DNA of 46,578 bases from NCBI RefSeq assembly GCF_029960785.1, contig NZ_JASBQE010000093.1:1-46578 (forward strand), given 5' to 3'. Below are positions 23,721-34,677 of this stretch, one piece after another (positions within the stretch are counted from its first letter, which is position 1; each line of letters starts with the position of its first letter). Source of the stretch: Polyangium sp. 15x6. GTDB lineage: Bacteria; Myxococcota_A; Polyangia; Polyangiales; Polyangiaceae. The translations under genes and the position numbers were made by a program. A model generated the notes under the pieces. That model worked only from the letters and a program-made list of their open reading frames with translations, ran no database searches and was not told where the DNA came from.

Positions 23721-25384
23721 ATGCAGTGGTCACATGGTTCACCTTCGCGGATGCCGAGGGAATCCCGCTCTACCGCGCGCGCGTCAGCCCGCAGGGCGTG
23801 GCGCTCGAGCCGAACCCGAGCGGCGCTCAGGTGACGGACCGGGGGATCGCCACGAGCTCGGCAACGAACGGCACGGAGACCTTCATGGTATGGGAGGAGT
23901 CGCTCTACAACGGCTTCTATTCGGAGGCCTACGCGATTCGGGCGCAGCGCTTCGGCCAGGACGGGGCGGCCCTCCATGCGAGCCCGCCGATCGTCGCGAC
24001 GAGCACGAATACCCAGCGCGCGCCCTCGGCGGCGTTTGATGGGCAGAACTTCCTGATCGTCTGGGATGACGATCGGAACTACATGAACGTCGCGGGCTCC
24101 GACGTGTTTGGCGTGCGCGTGAGCCCGACGGGCACGGTCCTCGATCCGGACGGGATCAAGATCGCCGGCGGCGGCGCCTCGACCCATGGGGCACATGTGG
24201 TGTTCGATGGAACGAACTACGCGATCGCCTGGACCGCGTATCAATCCCAGGACGATCCCACGTACAACATGGCGGGCGGCGCGCATGTGAGCCCCCAGGG
24301 CTCCGTGCTGAACGACTTCACGCTCGTCTCGGAGCTCTATGAATATGGTGGCCAGAGTGTCCTCTCCGCGGGCAGCAGCGGCCATACGCTCTTCGCTACC
24401 TTCGACTACGATGGGGTGCTCGCGAGGCCCTTCGATGGCTCCGGGCCGACGTCCGAGGCCAAGGCGATCGCCCCGGAGCCGAATGGCTTCTCGATGAGCT
24501 CCGGATCGTTCGATGGGACGAACCATCTGCTCGCATGGTATTCGTCCGCGAACGGCCTGCTCGCGGCGCTGGTCGATGAGCAGGGGGCCGTGGTCGGCGC
24601 AGGGCCGATCACGATTGCGAACAGCTCCTTTCGAGGCGTCACCGCCGTCTTCGATGGGACGAACCATGTCGTCTTCTGGGGCGACGCGGACAAGATCCTC
24701 GCCGTGCGGGTGAGCCCGGCCGGCGTGGTGCTCGACGCGACGCCCCTGGTCGTTCTGACCTCGTCCATGTGCGACGTGAATCTCACGCCACGGAGCGCGG
24801 TGATCACGGGGAACCGAATCGTGGTGGGGTATCGGAGCTGCGATCAGGCAGGCACGCCCGATCTCCTCGCCGCTGTGCTCGACCTGAACCTCTCCGTGCT
24901 CACGTCGTTCGCCGTCACGAGTGATGGCACCGAGGAGAGCTCGCCGTCGCTCGCCGCGGGGAGCGAAGGGAAAGTAATGTTCGCCTATTCGCACCACGAC
25001 CCCAGCGTGCCGTGGGGCAACGGTGGAGAGCGCGTCTTCGCACGCATCATCGATCTCGATGAGGGCAATGGAGGTGCCGGAGGCGCGGGCGGCAGTGGAG
25101 GTGCCGGAGGTGCCGGCGGCAATGGCGGCGCGGGTGGCAATGGCGGCGCGGGCGGAACCGGCGGGATCGGAGGTGCGGGGGGAGCCGGCGCTGCCAGTGG
25201 CTCCGGCGGTCCCGCCGGATCAGGCGGTCAAGGTGGGGGGTCGCCCCCCGACGACGGCGGCTGCACGTACAGCGTGCAGAGCGCTCCGCAACGCCCGAAT
25301 GCATCTCTCGTCATGGCCGCGGCAGCCATGCTCCTCGGACTCCGACGAGGCAAGAGCGTGAAGCCCAAGCGCGCCGCGCGCTGA
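23528..25384 (+). CDS. Large repeat lipoprotein, C-terminal fragment with Gly-rich linker and MYXO-CTERM-like tail
   Basis: This frame takes over the same protein at about 23665; the part before that is not authentic. It carries further repeat units with cores 'AFDGQNFLIVWDDDR', 'VFDGTNYAIAWT', 'SFDGTNHLLAWYS' and 'VFDGTNHVVFWGD', likely beta-propeller blades or related beta repeats. A long GAGG(S/N/T) linker (about 25068-25250) follows, then a single Cys, a hydrophobic helix ('ASLVMAAAAMLLGL') and a basic end. That tail resembles the MYXO-CTERM signal, which targets myxobacterial proteins to the cell surface or for processing. Together with the upstream fragment the full protein would be about 1070 residues. 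Sequencing error or true decay cannot be separated here. Confidence 0.7.
   Translation: MGCGRHMGRANLLRRVRAIRWRGQCLHGRDAHRPGARHAPRSRVGVAPSYYENIKRPDIGSDGVNAVVTWFTFADAEGIPLYRARVSPQGVALEPNPSGAQVTDRGIATSSATNGTETFMVWEESLYNGFYSEAYAIRAQRFGQDGAALHASPPIVATSTNTQRAPSAAFDGQNFLIVWDDDRNYMNVAGSDVFGVRVSPTGTVLDPDGIKIAGGGASTHGAHVVFDGTNYAIAWTAYQSQDDPTYNMAGGAHVSPQGSVLNDFTLVSELYEYGGQSVLSAGSSGHTLFATFDYDGVLARPFDGSGPTSEAKAIAPEPNGFSMSSGSFDGTNHLLAWYSSANGLLAALVDEQGAVVGAGPITIANSSFRGVTAVFDGTNHVVFWGDADKILAVRVSPAGVVLDATPLVVLTSSMCDVNLTPRSAVITGNRIVVGYRSCDQAGTPDLLAAVLDLNLSVLTSFAVTSDGTEESSPSLAAGSEGKVMFAYSHHDPSVPWGNGGERVFARIIDLDEGNGGAGGAGGSGGAGGAGGNGGAGGNGGAGGTGGIGGAGGAGAASGSGGPAGSGGQGGGSPPDDGGCTYSVQSAPQRPNASLVMAAAAMLLGLRRGKSVKPKRAAR
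25068..25250 (+). repeat. Gly/Ala/Ser/Asn-coding low-complexity repeat
   Basis: Irregular tandem GGAGGTGCC/GGCGGCAAT-like units encode a GAGG(S/N/T) linker between the repeat domain and the C-terminal anchor of the broken lipoprotein. A similar Gly-rich linker follows the lipobox of the esterase encoded at 30270-31394. Confidence 0.7.
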
Positions 25385-25387
25385 ATC

Positions 25388-25534
25388 TCATCCGCGATCA
25401 TTTCCGTCCACCCAGCGCGTCGAACTCGGCCTCGAAATCGTGCTTTCGTTCACCGTCGAGGCGCTGTTCGACGCAGGCGGCGGCACCAGCGGCTGCCCGC
25501 CGTCATGGATCTCCACCATCCGGAACGGCGCCAT
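25388..25534 (-). CDS. Possible small gene, perhaps frameshifted (low confidence)
   Basis: A 48-aa frame starts at ATG 25534 behind a strong AGGAGG (nine-base spacing). It begins 'MAPFRMVEIHDGGQPLVPP'. A neighbouring frame of the same strand, entered near the CCGCCGCC run, reads '...VEQRLDGERKHDFEAEFDALGG' with a stop at 25398, which looks more protein-like than the Ser/Thr-rich end of the annotated frame. It may be a small gene with a one-base error, or not a gene. The rest of the 251-bp gap (25385-25635) holds only the ribosome binding site of the next gene. Confidence 0.25.
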   Translation of the reverse strand: MAPFRMVEIHDGGQPLVPPPASNSASTVNESTISRPSSTRWVDGNDRG

Positions 25535-25635
25535 GTCGAATCGCCTCCTCTCGGGACGACCGTCCGCGCGCAAGATCCTTCAAGCCCTGCCGCCCGCGGG
25601 GGCTTAGACTCGCCGGCGTTCGAGAGGAGGGACGT

Positions 25636-26283
25636 ATGATCGGTGGCATCAAGCGCGTGCAGGCGAGGGCGGGGGCCGAGGCCGAATTCGAGGCGGCGTT
25701 GCGAGAATTCTCGGCGCTGGTTCGGGCCCATGAGCCGGGCACGCTCAGCTTCGAGCTGTTCCGGGACGGCGCCCCCGGGCGCTACGTGGTCCTGGATCGA
25801 TATCGCGACGGTGACGCCCTGGCGGCCCACAACGGCTCGCCCCACGGAGCCATCTGGTTTCCGCGTATCCGGGCGCTGCTCGACCGCCTGGAGGTGAGTT
25901 ATTTCCCCGGCCATGAGCCCGGCGAGACGAAGTACACGGCGGCGGCATTGACGCGCGCTCCGTGGGAGAGGGCTTTCCGCCTGGCTGCGGACATCAGCCT
26001 CTTGCCTCGCTGGGCCACGCGGTTTTGCCAGGAAATCCGCGCCCAGGGAGACGTGCGCTTTCGCTACGAGGCCGACGCTGCGGGGCGCGTGATCTGGCAT
26101 TGCGCGGGCACGGGGAGCGGAGAGCTGCGCATGCCGATGCGCGTGTTGCCCCATGGTCCCGGGAGTCTGCTCCTGTTCACCATCCAGCGGCCGCCCGGGT
26201 GCTCGGAGGCGGCCTTCGGCGAGCAGATCGAATGGGTGGATCAGGCGCTGGGACAGCTACGGGAGCTGGTCGAGGCTCCGTAA
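25636..26283 (+). CDS. ABM-domain / SRPBCC-domain fusion protein
   Basis: The 215-aa protein has an N-terminal antibiotic-biosynthesis-monooxygenase (ABM) fold at about 1-92, with 'GTLSFELFRDGAPGRYVVLDRYRDGDALAAHNGS' containing the typical family pattern. A C-terminal part at about 100-213 looks like a SRPBCC (START-like) domain ('ERAFRLAADISLLPRWATRFC', then 'GELRMPMRVLPHGPGSLLLFTIQRPPG'). ABM proteins include cofactor-free monooxygenases of quinone-like substrates; SRPBCC domains bind hydrophobic ligands. The start ATG 25636 has a strong GAGAGGAGGG site. It lies 55 bp before the hydrolase gene on the same strand and may form an operon with it, suggesting a small-molecule modification role (inference). 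Confidence 0.7.
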   Translation: MIGGIKRVQARAGAEAEFEAALREFSALVRAHEPGTLSFELFRDGAPGRYVVLDRYRDGDALAAHNGSPHGAIWFPRIRALLDRLEVSYFPGHEPGETKYTAAALTRAPWERAFRLAADISLLPRWATRFCQEIRAQGDVRFRYEADAAGRVIWHCAGTGSGELRMPMRVLPHGPGSLLLFTIQRPPGCSEAAFGEQIEWVDQALGQLRELVEAP

Positions 26284-26338
26284 CGGCGGCGGAAGGAAAG
26301 GCTCGCGGCGGGGGAGGGATCGCGTAATACTCGGGCAC

Positions 26339-27217
26339 ATGAGCACCTCCCAGAACGGGGACGCGAGCCCCGAGATCCGCCACCGCACCGTCGACGTCGG
26401 CGAGGTCCGCCTGCACATCGCCGAGGCCGGCAGCGGCCCGCTGGTCATCTTGCTGCATGGATTTCCCGAGTTCTGGTATGCATGGCGGCGCATCCTCCCG
26501 GCCCTCGCCCGAGAAGGGTTTCACGTGGTCGCCCCGGACATGCGCGGATACGGCGCGTCGGACAAACCAGAGGGGATCGAGCCCTACGGCACCCGCCACC
26601 TCGCCGCCGATATCGCGGGGCTCGTGCGCGCGCTCGGCGCGCCGCGGGCCTCGGTCGTAGGGCACGACTGGGGCGCCGGCGTCGCCTGGTGCTTCGCGAT
26701 GGCACATCCAGAGCTGCTCGAGCGGCTCGTCGTGATCAACGGCCCGCATCCCCACCGGATGCTGCGCGACGGGCTGCGCTCGCCGCGGCAGATCGCGCGG
26801 AGCTGGTACATGTTCACGTTCCAGATCCCCGGCCTCCCCGAGCATCTTTTCAGCCGGGACGACCACGCACTCCTGATGAAGGCGCTCCGCGAGGAGGTGC
26901 GCGGGCCAAACGCATTCGACGCCGCGGACCTCGAACGATACCGCGAGGCATTCGCCGCGCCCGGCGCCCTGTCAGGAATGGTCAATTATTACCGCGCCGC
27001 CATTCGCCGCAAAAGCCAGGTCCAGACGCGCCGCATCGACGCGCCCGTGCTCGTACTCTGGGGCGACCAGGATCGTCACCTCGGCCGCGAGCTCTCCGAT
27101 CCAGGCGCCGACCTCGCGCCGAACGTGCGTATCGTACACGTCCCCGACGCGACCCACTGGATTCATCACGAGCGCCCCGAGTTCGTGACCGCCGAGGTCA
27201 CCGCGTTCCTCCGGTAG
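26339..27217 (+). CDS. Epoxide-hydrolase-like alpha/beta hydrolase
   Basis: The 292-aa cytosolic protein shows the alpha/beta-hydrolase order of soluble epoxide hydrolases: oxyanion motif HGFPE 40-44, 'DMRGYGASDKP' 67-77, nucleophile Asp110 in 'VGHDWGAGVAW', cap-domain tyrosines ('SWYMFTF', 'NYYRA'), acidic residue Asp245 ('GDQDRHLG') and catalytic His273 ('ATHWIHHE'). An Asp nucleophile points to epoxide hydrolase or haloalkane dehalogenase; 'HGFPE' and the cap tyrosines favour the former. The ATG at 26339 gives the natural N-terminus; the frame continues upstream over the previous gene. Converting epoxides to diols is the likely reaction; the substrate is unknown. Confidence 0.88.
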   Translation: MSTSQNGDASPEIRHRTVDVGEVRLHIAEAGSGPLVILLHGFPEFWYAWRRILPALAREGFHVVAPDMRGYGASDKPEGIEPYGTRHLAADIAGLVRALGAPRASVVGHDWGAGVAWCFAMAHPELLERLVVINGPHPHRMLRDGLRSPRQIARSWYMFTFQIPGLPEHLFSRDDHALLMKALREEVRGPNAFDAADLERYREAFAAPGALSGMVNYYRAAIRRKSQVQTRRIDAPVLVLWGDQDRHLGRELSDPGADLAPNVRIVHVPDATHWIHHERPEFVTAEVTAFLR

Positions 27218-27221
27218 AGGT

Positions 27222-27572
27222 GAGCATGGGTTTCGTCGTGGGGCCGCCGCGCTGGGGCGTTGCCCCAGGCCCCACCGGGGCTATCCGCCCCTGGACCCGG
27301 ACCAGCGCAAGCGCTGGACCTTTTGTCGATGAACTGCGCGATGCGCAGTTCATCGAACAGGCCGAGTCAAGACCGACGACGATCCTGCCAATCGAAACAG
27401 CCGCGCTGCCCTCTCGACTGGCAACACGGTTCCACGGGCCCGTTGGAAGAACTGCGCGGAGCGCAGTTCTTCCACCCTCGGTCCAGGCCGTGCCTGGTCC
27501 GGGTCGAGGGGCGGATAGCCCCCGCGGGGTCCGGGGCGGCGCCCCGGCGCGGCGGCCCCACGTAGGGACTGC
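27222..27572. repeat. Hairpin-cluster repeat, copy D: two complete modules back to back
   Basis: The left-pointing module has stems 4, 3, 2 and 1 at 27252-27268, 27277-27291, 27302-27317 and 27326-27356. The right-pointing module has stems 1-4 at 27445-27473, 27483-27497, 27508-27522 and 27531-27547. All arms pair perfectly. The spacer (about 27385-27425) resembles that of copy C. Left flank GAGCATGGGTTTCGTC resembles the TIR side of copy C, but the right end is diverged. It fills the 357-bp gap between two convergent genes; no ORF is seen in it. Confidence 0.85.
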
Positions 27573-27574
27573 TC

Positions 27575-30172
<2,598 letters not shown>

Positions 30173-30269
30173 CCGCGTGGAACGTCAGGGATCGTGCCAC
30201 ACGTCATGGCGTGAGCTCGGCGGGACGCCGGGGGGTTCGGTCGATTTCGTTCGATCGCCTCGTGGGCGA

Positions 30270-31394
30270 TTACGGCGTGCCGAACAGCGCCTTCATGACG
30301 TCGGGGAAGCGGCGGCTCCAGGAGGTCTCGTCGTGGGCGCCGATGGGATCCTCGTACCAGGAGAGCTCCTTGCCCTCGACGTAGCCATACGATTGTTTCA
30401 GGAGCGCGACCATTTCGATTCCGCGCTTCGTGGCGGCCGCCTCGATGGCCTCGTTGTGGAAGCCGCCCGTGCGCACGAGGCCCCAGTCGATCCAGAGCCG
30501 CGGCCGGATCGCGGGCTCTCCGAGCGTGCCTGCGAGGGTCGTCACGAGCGCCGAGCTTTCGAGGGGGCCGCCCGGGAAATTGCCGCCGAAGACCGGATCG
30601 AGCCCCGCCCAGAACGACGGGGAGAGGCAGCCGGCTTTGCCGAACCGATCCGGCCTCCGGTTCGCCATGTAAAATGACGCGAGCCCACCCCGCGAGGAGC
30701 CGAGGACGGCCGTGTTCGCGGACTCGGGCTTCGTGCGGTAATACGTGTCGAGCCAGCCTTTGACGTCGTCCGCCACGTAGGCCGTGTATTCTTCGACGTC
30801 GCAGCAGGGTTTGCCGTCGCCCATGTCGACGTGGCTGTACTCGCGCTCCCGCTCGATCGGGTGCAGGGCCACGACGATCACCTCGGGGATCGCCTTCTCG
30901 GCGTAAAGCTCGGAGAGGCGCTGGTCGACGTCCCAGGTGATGTTCCCGGGCCCGCCGGGCCAGAACGTCGTGTGCCCGTCGTTCATGTACACGACGGGAT
31001 AACGCGCGTCCGTCTCGGCATAGGCGCGGGGCAGATAGACGTGCACCTTGCGCGGGGCAAAGCCCGTGGGGCCGATCGTGAGGGCGTCGTAGGTGTGGAA
31101 ATAACCGGAAGGCTGGGCCTCGTCGTGCTCCCAGCCATTCTGCCCGCCGAGGGTGAACGGCGCCGTCGGCAAGGGGACGATCGGACCCCCGCCGCCGCTC
31201 CCGATACTTCCGCCTGCGCCGCCGCTTCCGCCTGCGCCGCCGCTTCCGCCCCCGCCCCCGCCGCCGCTGCCGTTTCCGCTTCCGCTCGAAGCGGCGTGGC
31301 TCGCCGTGGGGTCTTCCGGGGAATCGGCGGCGGGTGTGCAGGCGAGCAGCAACAAGAGGGCGGGGACGAGCGGAGCAGCGGCGCGCGGGATCAC
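30270..31394 (-). CDS. Exported esterase-like lipoprotein (esterase D/enterochelin esterase fold)
   Basis: The 374-aa protein has a lipoprotein signal (LLLAC, Cys19), a Gly/Ser-rich linker (about 36-70) and an alpha/beta-hydrolase domain like the esterase family of Fes/esterase D. Visible are 'KVHVYLPRAYAETDARYPVVYMNDG', the nucleophile elbow GSSRGG with Ser234, and 'WYEDPIGAHDETSW' with a likely catalytic His near the C-terminus. It would hydrolyse esters at the cell surface or in the periplasm. The start is GTG at 31394, ten bases after the stop of the TPR lipoprotein gene, so the two are probably co-transcribed. The Gly-rich linker may space the enzyme off the membrane. Confidence 0.85.
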   Translation of the reverse strand: MIPRAAAPLVPALLLLLACTPAADSPEDPTASHAASSGSGNGSGGGGGGGSGGAGGSGGAGGSIGSGGGGPIVPLPTAPFTLGGQNGWEHDEAQPSGYFHTYDALTIGPTGFAPRKVHVYLPRAYAETDARYPVVYMNDGHTTFWPGGPGNITWDVDQRLSELYAEKAIPEVIVVALHPIEREREYSHVDMGDGKPCCDVEEYTAYVADDVKGWLDTYYRTKPESANTAVLGSSRGGLASFYMANRRPDRFGKAGCLSPSFWAGLDPVFGGNFPGGPLESSALVTTLAGTLGEPAIRPRLWIDWGLVRTGGFHNEAIEAAATKRGIEMVALLKQSYGYVEGKELSWYEDPIGAHDETSWSRRFPDVMKALFGTP

Positions 31395-31404
31395 GGCGCG
31401 AGGC

Positions 31405-32181
31405 TCACTTCTTCGCGGCCTTCATCAGCTCGCCGATCTTCTTGCCGATCTCGTCGAGCTGCTTCTTGTACTCGTCCATCTGCGCCTGGTGCTTGTCTGC
31501 GCGGGCCTTGGCGTCATCCTCCTTGGCCTTGTCCTTGGCCGTGACCGCCTCCTCGGCTTCCTTCGCCGCGGCCTCCTTCTGCAGCCGCTCGTGCTCCATC
31601 AGCCGGCCGACCGCGATCCGCTTGTTCGTGTACGCGGCGGTGTCGTTGGGCTTGAGCGCGATCACCTTGTCGTAGGACTCGATCGCCTTCTTCAGCTGCT
31701 CGGCGACGATCGGGGCCTTCATGTCGCGGGCGCCGCCCCGACGCGCGGCGAACTCGGCCAGCCATGCGAGGGACTGATCGTCGTTCGGGTTCAGCTTGAT
31801 GGCCTCGCCGTAATTTTTCTCGGCGTTCGCCGTGTCGTTCTTCTCCATGTAGACGCCGGCGAGGTTCGCGTAGACCTCGGCCTTCTTCGCCGCGTCGGGC
31901 TTGAAGTCGAGCGTCTTCAGAATGGCCTCCTCGGCCTTCGCCAGGTCGCCGGCCTGCTTGTAGCTGTAGGCCTTCTTCTCCCAGACCTTCTCCTGCTTGG
32001 GATCGGCCTCGAGCGACTTGCCGTACTCCTCGGCCGCCTTGGCGAAATCACCCGCGGCGAGCGCCTCGTCGCCCGCCCTCAGGTGCGTAGCCGCCGGCCC
32101 CTTCGGCTCGTCGCTACACGCCGGAGCCCCGGCGAGCGCGAGAGCCCCGACGAACCACAGGATCTTCGTGCGAATGTTCAT
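31405..32181 (-). CDS. TPR-repeat lipoprotein
   Basis: The 258-aa protein has a lipoprotein signal ending in GAPAC (Cys22), then TPR units at about 30-185 ('AGDEALAAGDFAKAAEEYGKSLEADP', 'AEVYANLAGVYMEKNDTANAEKNYGEAIKLNP'). The C-terminal 60 residues are a Lys/Glu/Ala-rich coiled coil ending 'IGKKIGELMKAAKK'. It is likely a periplasmic or outer-membrane scaffold. The ATG at 32181 is supported by GAGGGG about seven bases upstream and by the signal peptide, so the longer frame (to 32268) was not used. It precedes the esterase gene by ten bases. Confidence 0.88.
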   Translation of the reverse strand: MNIRTKILWFVGALALAGAPACSDEPKGPAATHLRAGDEALAAGDFAKAAEEYGKSLEADPKQEKVWEKKAYSYKQAGDLAKAEEAILKTLDFKPDAAKKAEVYANLAGVYMEKNDTANAEKNYGEAIKLNPNDDQSLAWLAEFAARRGGARDMKAPIVAEQLKKAIESYDKVIALKPNDTAAYTNKRIAVGRLMEHERLQKEAAAKEAEEAVTAKDKAKEDDAKARADKHQAQMDEYKKQLDEIGKKIGELMKAAKK

Positions 32182-32268
32182 GCGTGACCCCTCAGGGCGT
32201 ACGAATGCCCTGCCTCGTTCGCTACACCTCACGCGCGCGGCCCACAAGAGGTTTTTCGAGGAGATCAC

Positions 32269-33129
32269 TCAGAGAGGTCTGTCGACCAATTCGACCCAGC
32301 GCGTCGCGCGAGACTCACCGTGCTCACGCGCCGCCACGAATTCCGTCCGCGCGCTGGTCGCGTCGCCCTGGAACAGGCGCACGAGGCCCGATACCCAGCG
32401 CTGCTCGCCGGTCGTGTCGCCGCTGCGGAGGAGCCACGCAGGGCCCCACTCCGGGGCGTTCTCCCAGAACCCTTGGGCCGTGATCGCCGGATCCTTCTCC
32501 CACACCTCGATCGACGGCAGGTCCTTCCAGATCGCGTGGCAGAGGATCTGAAAGCCCATGAACGGGAGGAAATCCTCTTTTCCGCGCAGCGCCTGGAGCT
32601 GCTTTCCGAATGCTTTGTCGAGGCCCTTTGCGCGGCCGGCGAGGATGGATACCTCCGAGACCGAGAGGTTCTCCGGCAAGAATCCGTTCACGTACGCGAG
32701 CATGCGCGGATAGTCCTCGCGGCTCATGACGAACCGCGCGACGCCGACGAGCGGCATCAGGCGGGCCGGGTACGGCAGGGCCCGATCCACGCGCCGCGCG
32801 ACCTCGAGGATCTGCTCGGCCATCGCGTACTGCACGAACTCGAGCACGTAGCCGCCGTACCCCTCGTCGAGGAAGATCCCCGCCTCCGGGTACCGCGAGA
32901 CGGCCGTGATCTCACCCGACGCTCCGGTCTCGGCCACGATGGCCTTGGCGAGCGCGATGCAGTCGAAGACGCGGTTCTCTTCGGTCTCCGGCATCCAAGC
33001 CCAGAACTCGGGTTTTACGTACGAGCTGCCGACGCCCGACGTCGCCGCGAGATCGGTCAGGTTGTTGTCCTGCTCCCCCGTGGCGTACTTGTAGGAGAAT
33101 CCATCGGTCCCGCTGATGTAACGGCCCAT
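32269..33129 (-). CDS. Conserved-looking protein of unknown function
   Basis: The 286-aa protein has no signal peptide or membrane helix. It begins 'MGRYISGTDGFSYKYATGEQ' and has a mixed helix/strand composition, with several aromatic pairs ('FWAWMP', 'ENAPEWGPAW') and an acidic pI by inspection. The ATG at 33129 has a GAGGAG site six bases upstream. It lies 87 bp ahead of the TPR lipoprotein gene on the same strand and may head that cluster. I do not recognise a domain. Confidence 0.75.
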   Translation of the reverse strand: MGRYISGTDGFSYKYATGEQDNNLTDLAATSGVGSSYVKPEFWAWMPETEENRVFDCIALAKAIVAETGASGEITAVSRYPEAGIFLDEGYGGYVLEFVQYAMAEQILEVARRVDRALPYPARLMPLVGVARFVMSREDYPRMLAYVNGFLPENLSVSEVSILAGRAKGLDKAFGKQLQALRGKEDFLPFMGFQILCHAIWKDLPSIEVWEKDPAITAQGFWENAPEWGPAWLLRSGDTTGEQRWVSGLVRLFQGDATSARTEFVAAREHGESRATRWVELVDRPL

Positions 33130-33387
33130 CGCGCGCTCCTCGTTCGGGGCCCAACGAATATCGAGAGGGGCGCGCGGCGTCAAGGTGGCGCCTCGGGGCG
33201 GGGCCGAAGGCCCGCCTGAGGTCGCGCCCGACTCCTCGTGTCGTCCGTATCGAGGGGTCCTGCCGATGCCCTCGCAGGGCAATCCCATTGCATGCGGCGC
33301 GCCTCATATCCTGCGCGATCGCGGCGGCGGCGACGCACGGTCACCCGACGCCCGAGTCGGTGCTCACGCACATGCTCCGCAGCATTG

Positions 33388-33456
33388 CATTGGTCTCATC
33401 CGGGAGCCGCTGCGCTGGGGCCTGCGCAAGAGCTGGACCCAGGGTCGGAGAGACGA
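33388..33456 (-). repeat. Hairpin-cluster repeat, copy G (degenerate left-end remnant)
   Basis: It starts with the same terminal sequence as copy C (CATTGGTCTC, 33388-33397) followed by TCCGGGAG and GCGCTGGGG. It then jumps to a degraded stem-2 region (GCGCAAGAGCTGGACCCAGGGTCG), so stems 3 and 4 are deleted. It lies in the 401-bp gap between the divergent genes at 33129 and 33531; I see nothing else in that gap beyond likely promoters. Confidence 0.6.
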
Positions 33457-33530
33457 GCACGGCCGTCCCCGTCAAGCGAAGCCCGTCGGGCCGAGGGCCG
33501 TCCGGCATCCGGCTTGCCCCGGGAGAGCTC

Positions 33531-34526
33531 ATGCGGTCCCATCCCCCGCTCGGTGTGCAAAGCCGTCCGAGGCGCGCATATGGGCGCTGGCGCAAGCCTC
33601 GCGCCGATCGCGGAAAGCAGCACCGAGAGCTCGCGCCCTTCCGTCGCTTGATCCGGCCCAGCGTCGGGTTTCGCCAGTTCTTCAAGGATCTCTACAAGGA
33701 GATTCAAGAGGACCAGATCTCGACGGGCGCGGCGGCGCTGGCGTATTTCCTGATGCTGTCGATCTTCCCCGCCGCGATTTTCCTTCTGAGCCTGCTGCCC
33801 TACCTGCCCATCCCGGACCTCGAGCCGGCCATCATGGACCTGTTTCGAGAGGTGATGCCGACGCAGGCGGCGGAGCTCTTCACGAGCACGGTCGATCGGG
33901 TGCTGTCCGAGCGGCGCGGCGGGCTGCTCTCGGTGGGTCTGCTCGGGACGCTCTGGGCCGCGTCGAGCGGGCTGAACGCGATCATCGGGCAGCTCAACGT
34001 GACCTATGACGTGCGCGAGACGCGGCCCTTCTGGAAGACGCGCGGCCTGGCGGTGCTGCTCGTTCTGCTCTTCGGCGCGCTCGTGGTGACCGCATTCGGG
34101 CTGGTCGTGTTCGGCGGGATCCTGCAGCGCGAGGTGGCCGAGCTCATCGGCTGGAGCGGCGCATTGTTGAAGCTCTTCTCCGCCTTCCGATGGCTGGTGA
34201 TCCTGGGCTTTTTGCTGACGGCCTTCGCGGTCGTGTATTACTTCGGGCCAAACGTGGAGCAGAGCTTCCGGTTCATCACCCCAGGCGCGGTGCTCGGAGT
34301 CGGGGTGCTGATCCTGGCCGCCCTCGGTTTCCGGTTTTACGTGGAAAACTTCGGGAAGTACGAGGCGACCTACGGGAGCCTCGGCGCCGTGATCGTGCTC
34401 TTGTTGTGGCTCTACGTGGCAGGGCTCGTGATCCTGCTCGGATCCGAGGTGAACTCGCTGCTCGAACACTACGCAGAGGGCGGAAAGCGGAAAGGCGAGC
34501 GGCAGTTCCCCAGCTCGAATGCATGA
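33531..34526 (+). CDS. YihY/virulence factor BrkB family membrane protein
   Basis: The 331-aa protein has a basic cytoplasmic N-terminus and about six membrane helices. Family signatures are 'GAAALAYFLMLSIFPAAIFLLSLLPYLP', 'LWAASSGLNAIIGQLNVTYDVRETRPFWKTRGLAV', 'FGPNVEQSFRFITPGAVLGV' and 'YGSLGAVIVLLLWLYVAGLVILLGSEVNS'. The biochemical role of the family is not settled. The open frame runs upstream to 33288 through repeat remnant G; ATG 33531, with GGGAGAG just upstream, is the preferred start, TTG 33648 is an alternative. Repeat copy E starts immediately after the stop codon. Confidence 0.88.
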   Translation: MRSHPPLGVQSRPRRAYGRWRKPRADRGKQHRELAPFRRLIRPSVGFRQFFKDLYKEIQEDQISTGAAALAYFLMLSIFPAAIFLLSLLPYLPIPDLEPAIMDLFREVMPTQAAELFTSTVDRVLSERRGGLLSVGLLGTLWAASSGLNAIIGQLNVTYDVRETRPFWKTRGLAVLLVLLFGALVVTAFGLVVFGGILQREVAELIGWSGALLKLFSAFRWLVILGFLLTAFAVVYYFGPNVEQSFRFITPGAVLGVGVLILAALGFRFYVENFGKYEATYGSLGAVIVLLLWLYVAGLVILLGSEVNSLLEHYAEGGKRKGERQFPSSNA

Positions 34527-34530
34527 GCAG

Positions 34531-34676
34531 AGGCGCGGGGCGTTGCCCCGCACCCCAGCAGGGGGCTGTCCGTCCCCTGCACCCCGGACCAGGCACGGCC
34601 TGGACCGAAGGCGGAGAAACCGCGCGATGCGCGGTTTCTCCGACGGGTCGGTGGCAAGACCACCCGGCGCTACGCT
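34531..34676 (-). repeat. Hairpin-cluster repeat, copy E (left module plus a short right-end scar)
   Basis: One left-pointing module: stem 4 CGGGGC/GCCCCG 34536-34550; stem 3 CAGGGG/CCCCTG 34559-34579; stem 2 CCAGGC/GCCTGG 34589-34603; stem 1 34613-34625 with 34629-34641 (13 bp, sequence shared only with copy F). Past the spacer start, sequence jumps to CCCGGCGCTACGCT (34663-34676), identical to the right edge of copy B. This looks like internal loss of the right module. It lies between convergent genes. Confidence 0.85.
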
Positions 34677-34677
34677 T

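Noticed and set aside
33238..33530. Open frames between the divergent genes at 33129 and 33531
   Set aside because: No ribosome binding site or family-like sequence; the stretch includes repeat remnant G.
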